The notes beneath the pieces are model-generated. The model saw only the letters and a list, made by a program, of their open reading frames with translations. It searched no databases and was not told the origin of the DNA. A DNA stretch of 48,164 bases from Nocardioides sp. J54 (GTDB lineage: Bacteria > Actinomycetota > Actinomycetes > Propionibacteriales > Nocardioidaceae), in contig NZ_JAER01000003.1 of NCBI RefSeq assembly GCF_000519005.1, forward strand, positions 1 to 48,164, written 5' to 3'. A program made the position numbers and the translations under genes. Of the stretch, positions 26,735 to 34,889 are shown piece after piece (the stretch's first letter is position 1; each line of letters opens with the position of its first letter).

Positions 26735-27187
26735 TCAGGGCAGGAGCAGGACGACCGTCTCGGCGACGCAGGCGGGCTTCGCCTCGTCCTCGATCTCGAT
26801 CGTGTGCTGGAAGGTCAGCTGCTTGCCCGCGGGGATGTCGGCGACCTCGAGCATCTTCACGTGTAGGCGGATCCGCTTGCCGACCAGCAGCGGGTTCGGG
26901 AAGCGGACCTTGTTGACGCCGTAGTTGAGCTTCGCGCCCGGGGTCTGCAGGGTGAAGACCTGGCTGCCGAGCCACGGGACGAGGGAGAGGGTCAGGTAGC
27001 CGTGCGCGATGGTGCCGCCGAAGGGGCCCTCCTTGGCGCGCTCCAGGTCGACGTGGATCCACTGGTGGTCGCCGGTCGCGTCGGCGAACTGGTTCACCCG
27101 TCGCTGGTCGATGGTCACCCAGTCGGTCGTGCCGAGGTCGGTGCCGGCCGCGGCAGCGACCTCCTCGAACGTCGTGAACACCCGCAT
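26735..27187 (-). CDS. MaoC-family dehydratase
   Basis: 150 residues from ATG 27187, with AAGGAG seven bases upstream. The hydratase motif is complete: FADATGDHQWIHVD with catalytic Asp and His, then GPFGGTIAHGYLTLSL. The rest forms a hot-dog fold. It is likely an (R)-specific enoyl-CoA hydratase or a related acyl-CoA enzyme. It is divergent from serA and has no obvious operon partner. Confidence 0.9.
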   Translation of the reverse strand: MRVFTTFEEVAAAAGTDLGTTDWVTIDQRRVNQFADATGDHQWIHVDLERAKEGPFGGTIAHGYLTLSLVPWLGSQVFTLQTPGAKLNYGVNKVRFPNPLLVGKRIRLHVKMLEVADIPAGKQLTFQHTIEIEDEAKPACVAETVVLLLP

Positions 27188-27271
27188 GACTGACTCCTTC
27201 GGCCGTGAGGTTCCGGTGTGCGCCCGACCCTAGTGGGCCTGCCGACCGGCCGGTCGACAGGGCGACCACTC

Positions 27272-27313
27272 CTTGTTCACAAGTTAGAAACAACCCCCGG
27301 CTAGCGGTACTGT
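27272..27313 (+). promoter_or_regulatory. Putative serA promoter with palindrome
   Basis: CTTGT-TC-ACAAG (27272-27283) is a perfect short palindrome next to TTAGAA (27284-27289) and TACTGT (27308-27313), which would be -35 and -10 boxes 18 bases apart. The segment stands out as AT-rich. The 56 bases from there to the GTG would be the serA 5' leader. Confidence 0.4.
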
Positions 27314-27369
27314 GGCGGGCGCGCACAGCGTCGTGCACGTCTACACCCGCACGACCGCAAGGACCCGCT

Positions 27370-28959
27370 GTGACTGCACGCCCTGTCGTCCTCATCGCCG
27401 AAGAGCTCAGCCCCGCGACCGTCGAGGCACTGGGCCCGGACTTCGAGATCCGCACCTGCAACGGCGCGGACCGTGCAGAGCTGCTGGCGGCGATCGTCGA
27501 CGTCGACGCGATCCTCGTGCGCTCGGCGACCAAGGTCGACGCCGAGGCGCTGGCCGCAGCCACCCGGCTCAAGGTCGTCGCCCGGGCCGGGGTCGGCCTG
27601 GACAACGTGGACGTGCGGGCCGCCACCCAGTCCGGCGTCATGGTCGTGAACGCACCGACCTCCAACATCGTCTCGGCCGCCGAGCTCGCCGTGGCCCTCA
27701 TGCTCGCCGCGGCCCGCCACGTCTCCCCGGCGCACGCCGCGCTGCGCAACGGGGAGTGGAAGCGCTCGAGGTACACCGGCATCGAGCTGTTCGAGAAGAC
27801 CGTCGGCATCGTCGGCCTCGGTCGCATCGGCGTCCTCGTCGCCCAGCGCCTGGCCGCGTTCGGCATGTCCGTCATCGCCTACGACCCCTACGTCCAGCCC
27901 GGCCGCGCGGCCCAGATGGGCGTGCGCCTGGTCGACCTCGACACGCTCATGGCCGAGTCCGACTTCATGTCGGTGCACCTGCCGAAGACGGCCGAGACGG
28001 TCGGCCTGATCGGGGCCGAGCAGCTCGCGAAGGCCAAACCGTCCCTGGTGCTGGTCAACGCTGCCCGTGGCGGCATCGTCGACGAGGAGGCGCTCTACGA
28101 CGCCCTCAAGACCGGCCGCGTCGGTGCCGCCGGCCTCGACGTGTTCGCGCAGGAGCCGTGCACCGACAGCCCGCTCTTCGAGCTCGAGAACGTCGTCGCC
28201 ACGCCGCACCTGGGCGCGTCCACCGACGAGGCGCAGGAGAAGGCCGGCATCGCGGTCGCGAAGTCGGTCCGCCTCGCCCTGTCCGGAGAGCTCGTGCCGG
28301 ACGCGGTCAACGTCCAGGGCGGCGTCATCGCCGAGGACGTGCGCCCGGGCATCCCGCTCACCGAGAAGCTCGGCCAGATCTTCACCGGCGTCGCCGGCGA
28401 GGTCGCGCAGAGCCTCGACGTCGAGGTCCGCGGCGAGATCGCCGAGCACGACGTCAAGGTGCTCGAGCTCGCCGCCCTCAAGGGCGTCTTCAGCAGCGTC
28501 GTCGAGGACCAGGTCTCCTACGTCAACGCTCCGCTGCTGTCGGCCGAGCGCGGCGTCGCCGTACGCCTCGTCACCGAGATCGACAGCCCCGACCACCGCA
28601 ACCTGATCACGCTGCGCGGCACCCTCGCCGACGGCACCCAGGTCTCGGTCAGCGGCACCCTGGTCGGCATCCACCAGCGCGAGCGCCTGGTCGAGGTCAA
28701 CGGCTACGCCATCGACATCGAGCCGACCGACCACCTCGCGTTCTTCACCTACGTCGACCGGCCGGGCATGGTCGGCACCGTCGGCCAGATCCTCGGCCAG
28801 GCCAACGTGAACATCGCCGGCATGCAGGTGTCCCGCGAGACCAAGGGCGGCGAGGCGCTGGTCGCCCTCTCCGTGGACTCCGCCATCCCGGCCGAGACCC
28901 TCGCCGACATCGAGACCGCGATCGAGGCCACCTCGATCCACGCCGTCGACATCGTCTGA
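27370..28959 (+). CDS. serA: D-3-phosphoglycerate dehydrogenase
   Basis: 529 residues from GTG 27370. It oxidises 3-phosphoglycerate to 3-phosphohydroxypyruvate, the first step of serine synthesis. NAD-binding: VGIVGLGRIGVLVAQRLAAFG. Substrate and catalytic residues: ARAGVGLDNVD, NAARGGIVDEEAL and TPHLGASTDEAQ with the active His. Residues about 320-450 form the extra ASB domain of the long, actinobacterial form, and a C-terminal ACT domain starts near 455 (FFTYVDRPGMVGTVGQILG), allowing serine feedback. An alternative upstream in-frame start lacks a ribosome site. A 22-bp repeat array begins 18 bases after the stop. Confidence 0.97.
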   Translation: MTARPVVLIAEELSPATVEALGPDFEIRTCNGADRAELLAAIVDVDAILVRSATKVDAEALAAATRLKVVARAGVGLDNVDVRAATQSGVMVVNAPTSNIVSAAELAVALMLAAARHVSPAHAALRNGEWKRSRYTGIELFEKTVGIVGLGRIGVLVAQRLAAFGMSVIAYDPYVQPGRAAQMGVRLVDLDTLMAESDFMSVHLPKTAETVGLIGAEQLAKAKPSLVLVNAARGGIVDEEALYDALKTGRVGAAGLDVFAQEPCTDSPLFELENVVATPHLGASTDEAQEKAGIAVAKSVRLALSGELVPDAVNVQGGVIAEDVRPGIPLTEKLGQIFTGVAGEVAQSLDVEVRGEIAEHDVKVLELAALKGVFSSVVEDQVSYVNAPLLSAERGVAVRLVTEIDSPDHRNLITLRGTLADGTQVSVSGTLVGIHQRERLVEVNGYAIDIEPTDHLAFFTYVDRPGMVGTVGQILGQANVNIAGMQVSRETKGGEALVALSVDSAIPAETLADIETAIEATSIHAVDIV

Positions 28960-28976
28960 CGCCTCCCCTCCATCAC

Positions 28977-29211
28977 GTCGAGACGTCACTTCCGGCGGGT
29001 CGAAGCGTCAGAAACGGCATGTCGAGTGGTCACTTGTGGCGCGTTGAGGCGTCACAAAGCGCCGGTTGAGTGGTCACCGCAGCCGGAACTGACCACTCAA
29101 CCGGCCGGAAGTGACCACTCAACGTGTCACGAGTGACGCCTCGACGGGCCACAGGTGACGCCTCGACGGGCCACAGGTGACGCCTCGACGGGCCACAGGT
29201 GACGTCTCGAC
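28977..29211. repeat. Inverted array of eleven 22-bp units
   Basis: Five units of the form GTYGAGnsGTCAC start at 28977, 28999, 29021, 29043 and 29065, exactly 22 bases apart. Then the reverse complement, GTGACSnCTCRAC, starts at 29089, 29111, 29133, 29155, 29177 and 29199, again exactly 22 apart. The left half can pair with the right half, so RNA from either strand could fold into a hairpin of about 110 bp. The last three reverse units are almost identical (CGGGCCACAGGTGACG spacing); the others differ in the between-unit bases. The array fills the gap between the stops of two convergent genes. It does not code for anything I can support. Confidence 0.9.
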
Positions 29212-29214
29212 GGG

Positions 29215-30684
29215 TCAGGCGACGAGGACGGGGTCGGAGCCGGAGGTGGGGGCGGGGGAGCCGCCGCGGCCGGAGTTGACCACGGCCCACGCGGCGGCGA
29301 TCCGGTCGACCGCCTCGACCAGCTCGGACGTCGCGGCGGCGTAGGGGAGTCGCACGTAGCGGTCCAGCCCGCCCTCGGGGGCGAACGACGGGCCGGGGGC
29401 GAGCAGCACCCCGTGCCGCTCGGCCTCGGTCGACAGCGCGGTCGCGCCCGGCACGGGCAGGTGGCACCACAGCGCCATCCCGCCCGCGGGCACGGTGAAG
29501 GACCAGTCCGGCAGCCGCTCGCGCAGCGCGCCGACGAGGGCGTCGCGCTGCTCGCGCAGGCGGGCGCGCTGGGTCGCGAGCACGTCGTCGACGGGGCCGG
29601 CCAGCAGTCGGGCGAGGACGAGCTGCTCGAGCACCGGCGCACCGAGGTCGAGCCCGACGCGGGCCCGGGTCAGCCGGTCGACGAGGACGTGCGGCGCGCG
29701 GATCCAGCCGAGCCGCAGGCCGCCCCACACGCTCTTGCTGGCGCTGCCGACGCAGATCGCGTCCGCGCTGTACGACGCGAAGGGGCGTCGCGCCTCCGCA
29801 GCAGGGTCCCCGTCCAGCCGGAGCAGGTGGTGGGCCTCGTCGACGACGGCCGTCGCGTCGTGCTCGGCCAGCAGCCGCGCGTAGGCGGACCGGTCGGCCT
29901 CGGACATGACCAGGCCCGTCGGGTTGTGGAAGTCCGGCATCACGTGCACCAGGCGTGGCCGGTGCCGCGCCACGGCGGCGCCGATCGCCTCCAGGTCCCA
30001 GCCGGACGGGTCGAGCGCGATCGTGGCCAGCCGACCGCCGCCGCTGCGCAGCGCCTGCACCGCGTTGGGGTAGGTCGGCGACTCGATCAGGACGCGGTCG
30101 CGCGGGCCGGCCAGCGCCGTGCCGATCACGGCCGTGGCGGCCAGTGCCCCGGGCGTGACGATCACCTGGTCGGGGTCGGTCGGCAGGCCGCGGGCGTCGT
30201 AGGTCGCGGCGATCGCGGTCTGGAGGGCGGGCATGCCGGCCGGGAAGTAGCCGTGGCCGCCCAGGTGCGCCGGCAGCTCGGCCGCCGCCTCGGCGTACAG
30301 CCCGCCGACCCCGGGCGGGGCCGTCGCGGCCGCGCAGACGAGGTCGATCACGCCGCTGCCGACGTCGCTGGGCCACAGCGCCCGGTCCAGCGCGCGGGTG
30401 CGTCCGCCCGGGAGCCGGGTGAAGGTGCCCGAGCCCTGCCGTGCCTCGGCGTAGGCGGAGTCGCGCAGGCGGGCGTAGGCGCGGGTGACGGTGGTGCGGG
30501 AGACGCCGAGCGCCTCGGTGAGGTCGCGCTCGCTGGGCAGCCGGGTGCCGTAGGCGATCCGGCCGTCGCCGATCAGCTCCCGCAGCGCGTCGGCGAGGCC
30601 GACGTAGGCGGGGGAGCGGTCGAAGCCCTCGACCAGGGTGGCGAGGCGGGGCGCGGACAGCGTCGCCGGAGTGGACTGCACCAT
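29215..30684 (-). CDS. MocR-family transcriptional regulator (YczR-type)
   Basis: 489 residues from ATG 30684 (a longer upstream start would run through the operator). Residues about 24-90 are a GntR-type winged helix (LPSERDLTEALGVSRTTVTRAYARL), and the rest is a fold-type I aminotransferase-like domain. The PLP Lys is about residue 317 in SASKSVWGG, with DFHNPTG and VVDEAHHLL before it. MocR regulators sense PLP plus an amino compound. It is divergent from a YczE-like membrane protein, the known partner of the YczR subgroup, and a palindrome lies between the two genes. The C-terminal tail is Gly/Pro-rich and disordered. Confidence 0.88.
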   Translation of the reverse strand: MVQSTPATLSAPRLATLVEGFDRSPAYVGLADALRELIGDGRIAYGTRLPSERDLTEALGVSRTTVTRAYARLRDSAYAEARQGSGTFTRLPGGRTRALDRALWPSDVGSGVIDLVCAAATAPPGVGGLYAEAAAELPAHLGGHGYFPAGMPALQTAIAATYDARGLPTDPDQVIVTPGALAATAVIGTALAGPRDRVLIESPTYPNAVQALRSGGGRLATIALDPSGWDLEAIGAAVARHRPRLVHVMPDFHNPTGLVMSEADRSAYARLLAEHDATAVVDEAHHLLRLDGDPAAEARRPFASYSADAICVGSASKSVWGGLRLGWIRAPHVLVDRLTRARVGLDLGAPVLEQLVLARLLAGPVDDVLATQRARLREQRDALVGALRERLPDWSFTVPAGGMALWCHLPVPGATALSTEAERHGVLLAPGPSFAPEGGLDRYVRLPYAAATSELVEAVDRIAAAWAVVNSGRGGSPAPTSGSDPVLVA

Positions 30685-30700
30685 GCAGTCCAGTAGATCA

Positions 30701-30729
30701 CGATTGGCTATTTGAGAACAGGCCAATCG
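30701..30729. promoter_or_regulatory. Palindromic operator between the MocR and yczE-like genes
   Basis: CGATTGGC (30701-30708) and GCCAATCG (30722-30729) are perfect inverted repeats with 13 bases between, centres 21 bases apart, or two helical turns. The site covers the probable promoters of both divergent genes. The yczE-like start has only a weak CAGGCT box six bases before it, as expected of an activated promoter. Confidence 0.65.
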
Positions 30730-30745
30730 GCGGCAGGCTGGGAGC

Positions 30746-31447
30746 ATGTCCAGCGCCGTCCCGCTCGCCGCCTCGCTCACCGACGCAGGCCCGATCGCGC
30801 AGCTCCGCGCGGGCCGCCTCCCGCGGCGGCTCGTGCACCTCTACCTCGGCCTGTGGCTGTACGGCGTCAGCCTCGCCCTCATGGTGCTCGGCGACATCGG
30901 GCTGGCCCCGTGGGACGTGCTGCACTCCGGCTTCATCCAGCACGTGCCGATCACGCTGGGCCAGGCCGTGGTGCTCTTCAGCTTCGTGGTGCTCGTGCTC
31001 TGGATCCCGCTGCGCGAGAAGCCCGGCCTGGGGACGATCTCGAACGCCTTCGTCGTGGGGCTGTCCGCGGACGCCACGCTCGCGGTGCTCGACGCGCCCG
31101 CAGGGCTCGCGCCCCGGATCGTGCTGATGGTCGGCGGCATCGTGCTGTGCGGCCTGGCGACCGCGCTCTACATCGGGGCGCAGCTCGGCCGCGGCCCACG
31201 GGACGGGCTGATGACCGGCCTGGCCCGGCGTACCGGCCTGTCGTTGCGGCTCGTGCGCACCGGCATCGAGGTGAGCGTCGTGGTGGTCGGGCTGGTGCTC
31301 GGTGGGACCCTCGGGCTCGGCACGGTGGCCTACGCCCTGCTGATCGGTCCGATCGCGCAGTGGATGATGCCGTGGTTCCTCATCGACCTGCCGCCCGCCG
31401 ACGCGGTCGGTGGCATCCCTGAACCCGACCCTGAACTTCTGCGCTGA
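30746..31447 (+). CDS. YczE-like (YczE/YyaS/YitT family) membrane protein
   Basis: 233 residues from ATG 30746. Five or six hydrophobic helices are visible. LYGVSLALMVLGDIGLAPWDVLHSG and GAQLGRGPRDGLMTGLARRTGLSLRLVRTGIEV are signatures of the YczE group. Function in the cell is not known; in Bacillus YczE affects antibiotic production. The divergent MocR gene and the shared palindrome suggest that its expression answers to a PLP-reactive amino compound. Confidence 0.82.
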   Translation: MSSAVPLAASLTDAGPIAQLRAGRLPRRLVHLYLGLWLYGVSLALMVLGDIGLAPWDVLHSGFIQHVPITLGQAVVLFSFVVLVLWIPLREKPGLGTISNAFVVGLSADATLAVLDAPAGLAPRIVLMVGGIVLCGLATALYIGAQLGRGPRDGLMTGLARRTGLSLRLVRTGIEVSVVVVGLVLGGTLGLGTVAYALLIGPIAQWMMPWFLIDLPPADAVGGIPEPDPELLR

Positions 31448-31474
31448 CCCTGCATGAAGGTCGGGTGGGCTGGA

Positions 31475-31480
31475 TAGGCT
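31475..31480 (+). promoter_or_regulatory. -10 box for a leaderless transcript (telA-pknG operon)
   Basis: TAGGCT is followed by six bases and the ATG at 31487. It is the only promoter-like site I see upstream of the tightly overlapping ten-gene run that ends at 43875. Confidence 0.6.
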
Positions 31481-31486
31481 CGGGGC

Positions 31487-32716
31487 ATGACCACCGACGG
31501 TTCCCAGGCAGCAGCTCCCGAGCCCAGCCCGCTCGCACCCCCCGAGCCCGCGATCACCCTGACGGCGCCCGAGCCGGTCGCGCCGGTCGTGGAGACCCAG
31601 GCCCCGAAGATGGCACCGCAGGTCGAGCCGGGCATGGTCCCCGAGCTCGACGCGAAGGTCGACAACTTCCTGAGCTCGCTGACCTCGACGAAGGCCGGCA
31701 GCCCCGAGTTCGCGGCGCAGGCCGAGAACGTCCGCACGATGGGCGACGCCGACATCCGCAAGGCGGCCGAGACCTCGAACCGGATGCTCGACAAGCCGGT
31801 GACCGCCCTGCGCTCCGGTGGGCTCGCCGAGGGCTCGACCGTCGGCAAGACGCTGCTCGACCTGCGCCGCACCGTCGAGGACCTCGACCCGGCGCAGGCG
31901 ACGGGTGCGAAGAAGTGGTGGAACAAGCTGCCCTTCAACGACAAGATCGAGGACTACTTCCGCAAGTACCAGTCGGCGCAGACGCAGCTCAACGGCATCC
32001 TGCACTCGCTGCGCAGCGGGCAGGACGAGCTGCAGAAGGACAACGTCGCGCTCAACCTGGAGAAGACGAACCTCTGGTCGGTCATGGGCCGGCTCAACCA
32101 GTACATCTACGTCGCGGAGAAGCTGGACGCGAAGCTGTCGGCGAAGATCGCCGAGCTCGAGCTCAGCGACCCGGAGACCGCCAAGACGCTGTCGCAGGAC
32201 GTGCTCTTCTACGTCCGGCAGAAGCACCAGGACCTGCTGACCCAGCTGGCGGTGTCGATCCAGGCCTACCTGGCCATCGACATCATCATCAAGAACAACA
32301 TCGAGCTCATCAAGGGCGTCGACCGTGCGACCACGACGACGATCTCCGCCCTGCGCACCGCCGTCATCGTCGCCCAGGCGCTGAGCAACCAGAAGCTGGT
32401 CCTCGACCAGATCACGGCCCTCAACACCACGACGTCGGCGATGATCCAGCGGACCTCGGAGATGCTCAAGGACAACTCCGCGCGCATCCAGGAGCAGGCC
32501 GCCTCCTCGACCATCGGCATCGAGCAGCTGCAGGCCGCGTTCGCCAACATCTACGCGACCATGGACTCCATCGACGAGTTCAAGCTCAAGGCCCTCGACA
32601 ACATGTCGACGACCATCGGCGTGCTCGAGCACGAGGTCCAGAAGTCCAAGGCGTACCTCGACCGGGTCCAGCAGCACGACGCGCGCAACGCCGCCGGCAC
32701 GCTGGACATCGGCTGA
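31487..32716 (+). CDS. TelA-family (toxic anion resistance) protein
   Basis: 409 residues from ATG 31487. A Pro/Ala-rich start (to about residue 50) precedes a long helical domain with WWNKLPFNDKIEDYFRKYQSAQTQLNGIL, LWSVMGRLNQYIYVAEKLDAKL, and a stretch of TTTTISALRTAVIVAQALSNQKLVLDQITALN, all typical of TelA/KlaA. Members are linked to tellurite, lantibiotic and envelope stress and occur beside tellurium-resistance (Ter) type systems. It is cytoplasmic and coiled-coil. It opens the operon that leads to PknG. Confidence 0.9.
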   Translation: MTTDGSQAAAPEPSPLAPPEPAITLTAPEPVAPVVETQAPKMAPQVEPGMVPELDAKVDNFLSSLTSTKAGSPEFAAQAENVRTMGDADIRKAAETSNRMLDKPVTALRSGGLAEGSTVGKTLLDLRRTVEDLDPAQATGAKKWWNKLPFNDKIEDYFRKYQSAQTQLNGILHSLRSGQDELQKDNVALNLEKTNLWSVMGRLNQYIYVAEKLDAKLSAKIAELELSDPETAKTLSQDVLFYVRQKHQDLLTQLAVSIQAYLAIDIIIKNNIELIKGVDRATTTTISALRTAVIVAQALSNQKLVLDQITALNTTTSAMIQRTSEMLKDNSARIQEQAASSTIGIEQLQAAFANIYATMDSIDEFKLKALDNMSTTIGVLEHEVQKSKAYLDRVQQHDARNAAGTLDIG

Positions 32717-32745
32717 CCAGGCCCCGGGGACGGGAACGAGCTCAG

Positions 32746-33258
32746 GTGGGGCTGAAGTCGTGGTGGCGGTCGCGGGGCCAGAAGGCTGAGGAGCAGCCGT
32801 ACGCCGCCCCGCCGCCGCCGACCGAGCAGGACATCCTCGCGGCGCTGAACCGCATCAACGCCATGCTGCGCGAGGGCAACGCGCCGCCGGTCGTGGTCTC
32901 GCGCGTGGTGCGCATCGCGCGCACCATCCACCAGACGCTGCCGCGCCTGCAGCAGATGGGCCTGGGCAGCCTCGAGGCGTTCTCGGTCGTCGCGACCGCC
33001 ACCGACTACCTGCCGGAGGCGGTCGACGGCTACCTCCGCCTCCCGCGGGACTGGGCGGACACCCGGCCGATCGACGGGCAGAAGACGGCGCTGATGATCC
33101 TGATCGAACAACTCGAGCTGCTCGGAGCCACGATGGACAAGATCTTCGACGCGGCCAACCGCGCCGACGCACAGGCGCTCGTCGCGCACGGCCAGTTCCT
33201 CGACGCGAAGTTCGGCCACTCCTCCACCGGGGGAGACCTCGGCCTGGGGGCGCAGTGA
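32746..33258 (+). CDS. XpaC-like protein
   Basis: 170 residues from GTG 32746; a clear Shine-Dalgarno is not visible. After a basic, Pro-rich N-terminus it is all helical. The C-terminal half has VATATDYLPEAVDGYLRLP, IEQLELLGATMDKIFDAANRADAQALVAHGQFLDAKFG, which looks like the C-terminal domain of XpaC. In Bacillus, xpaC sits next to the TelA homologue yaaN, and the same adjacency here supports the call. It lacks the N-terminal membrane segment of XpaC. Function unknown. Confidence 0.55.
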   Translation: MGLKSWWRSRGQKAEEQPYAAPPPPTEQDILAALNRINAMLREGNAPPVVVSRVVRIARTIHQTLPRLQQMGLGSLEAFSVVATATDYLPEAVDGYLRLPRDWADTRPIDGQKTALMILIEQLELLGATMDKIFDAANRADAQALVAHGQFLDAKFGHSSTGGDLGLGAQ

Positions 33259-34889
33259 GCACCCCGGGCGGCCTGGCGGAGGCGATCGACGCCCTCGTCG
33301 CCGTCGCCCGCACCGCAGGCGTCGACGAGGGCGCCGCGCGGGCCGAGGGCGAGGCGGTCGCGGCCACCGTGTCCGAGCGGTCCCGCGGTGCGTTCGTGGA
33401 CTGGTCGGAGCAGACCGGCCGCGCGACCTCCGCGGAGGACCACCAGCTCGCAGCGAAGCGCGGCAACCGGTTCCGTGCCGGCCCGACGCCGATCATGTCC
33501 CAGCTGCTGCTGGAGAAGTCCGCGCACGCCGCCGACTACGCCGGCGCCCTCGCCGACGTCGCGCTCGCCGGCTCCCGGCTGGGCCAGCCCGGCCCGGACG
33601 CCGTGGGCGCCGCCACCACCGTGACCACCGCACAGCTCGGCGGCGGCAGTGCCGGCCTCGCGCCGACCACCGCCGCCCCCGGGCCGGCCGCTCCCGACCC
33701 GTCTGCTCCCGACCCGTCTGCTCCGGGCGCCTTCCCGCTGCCGGAGCGGCAGCCCGTGCCCGGCCTCGCCGACGGCATGCTGGAGCAGGTGCGCCGGGTC
33801 GGTGAGCAGGTACGCCGCCAGCTCGGTGCGCTCGACAGCACGACCCGCGACCTCGGCGTGCCCCCCGGGCCCGAGGCGGAGCCGTTGCCGACCGGCGACG
33901 CCCAGGTGCAGGCCGCCGAGCCCGAGGCACCCGTCGAGGAGCCGGCCGAGGAGCCCGAGCCGACCAAGACCGTCGAGGAGCTGCTCGCCGAGCTCGACGC
34001 GCTGGTCGGGTTGAAGACGGTCAAGGGCGAGATCCACCGCCAGGCAGCGGTGCTGCGCGTCGAGGGACTGCGCAAGAAGGCGGGCCTCGACACCCCGACG
34101 ATCACCCGCCACCTGGTCTTCAACGGCAACCCGGGCACCGGCAAGACGACCGTGGCCCGCCTCGTCGCGGGGATCTACCGCGCCCTCGGCCTGCTCTCGA
34201 AGGGCCAACTCGTCGAGGTCGACCGCTCCGAGCTGGTCGCCGGCTACCTCGGCCAGACCGCCGCGAAGACCGCCGAGGTGGTGAAGTCCGCCGAGGGCGG
34301 CGTGCTCTTCATCGACGAGGCCTACTCGCTGTCGGGCGACCAGTACGGCAAGGAGGCCATCGACACGCTGGTCAAGGAGATGGAGGACAAGCGCGACGAC
34401 CTCGTCGTCATCGTCGCCGGCTACCCCCTGCCGATGGCGGTCTTCATCTCCGAGAACCCCGGCCTGGAGAGCCGCTTCCGCACGACCATCGACTTCGCGA
34501 ACTACACCGATGACGAGCTGGTCGAGATCTTCTCCAAGATGGTCAGCGGCTCCGACTACGACGCGGGGCAGGACGTGCTCGACCGGCTCCGCGAGATCCT
34601 CGCCGACACCCCGCGCGGCCCCTCCTTCGGCAACGCCCGCTTCGTGCGCAACCTGTTGGAGGCCGCGATCGGCCACCACGCGTGGCGCCTGCGCGACGTC
34701 GAGGAGCCGACCATCGAGCAGCTGCGCACCCTCGAGCCCGAGGACCTCGTCGTGGACCCGAACGACACCGGCGAGGACCACACCGGCGAGGTCGTGCCGC
34801 CCGAGGACGCGCCGCCGGCCGAGCCGGTCGACCCGTTCGCCGGGGGCCCTGAGGAGCCGCAGCTGGCGGAGGAGCAGGAGGAGGCATGA
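33255..34889 (+). CDS. AAA+ ATPase of the CbbX/SpoVK/EccA type
   Basis: 544 residues from GTG 33255, overlapping the previous stop as GTGA. Residues 1-110 are a helical domain without a recognised family; 110-240 is a Pro/Ala linker. The AAA domain starts LVGLKTVKGEIHRQAAVLRVE, with Walker A GNPGTGKTT near 291 and Walker B GGVLFIDEAYSL near 348, then DQYGKEAIDTLVKEMEDKRDDLVVIVAGYP and the Arg finger region ENPGLESRFRTTIDF. It remodels protein complexes. CbbX acts on Rubisco and EccA in type VII secretion; here the partners are presumably the neighbouring gene products. Confidence 0.87.
   Translation: MSTPGGLAEAIDALVAVARTAGVDEGAARAEGEAVAATVSERSRGAFVDWSEQTGRATSAEDHQLAAKRGNRFRAGPTPIMSQLLLEKSAHAADYAGALADVALAGSRLGQPGPDAVGAATTVTTAQLGGGSAGLAPTTAAPGPAAPDPSAPDPSAPGAFPLPERQPVPGLADGMLEQVRRVGEQVRRQLGALDSTTRDLGVPPGPEAEPLPTGDAQVQAAEPEAPVEEPAEEPEPTKTVEELLAELDALVGLKTVKGEIHRQAAVLRVEGLRKKAGLDTPTITRHLVFNGNPGTGKTTVARLVAGIYRALGLLSKGQLVEVDRSELVAGYLGQTAAKTAEVVKSAEGGVLFIDEAYSLSGDQYGKEAIDTLVKEMEDKRDDLVVIVAGYPLPMAVFISENPGLESRFRTTIDFANYTDDELVEIFSKMVSGSDYDAGQDVLDRLREILADTPRGPSFGNARFVRNLLEAAIGHHAWRLRDVEEPTIEQLRTLEPEDLVVDPNDTGEDHTGEVVPPEDAPPAEPVDPFAGGPEEPQLAEEQEEA

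Noticed and set aside
28977..29211. Possible CRISPR array
   Set aside because: The period is 22 bases with a 13-base core, the gaps are only nine bases and often repeated, the array flips orientation and no cas genes are present.
33255..34889. AAA+ ATPase as EccA of a type VII secretion system that exports the upstream toxin
   Set aside because: The fold fits, but no other ESX genes are present, the gene belongs to the PknG operon, and CbbX-type ATPases serve many systems.
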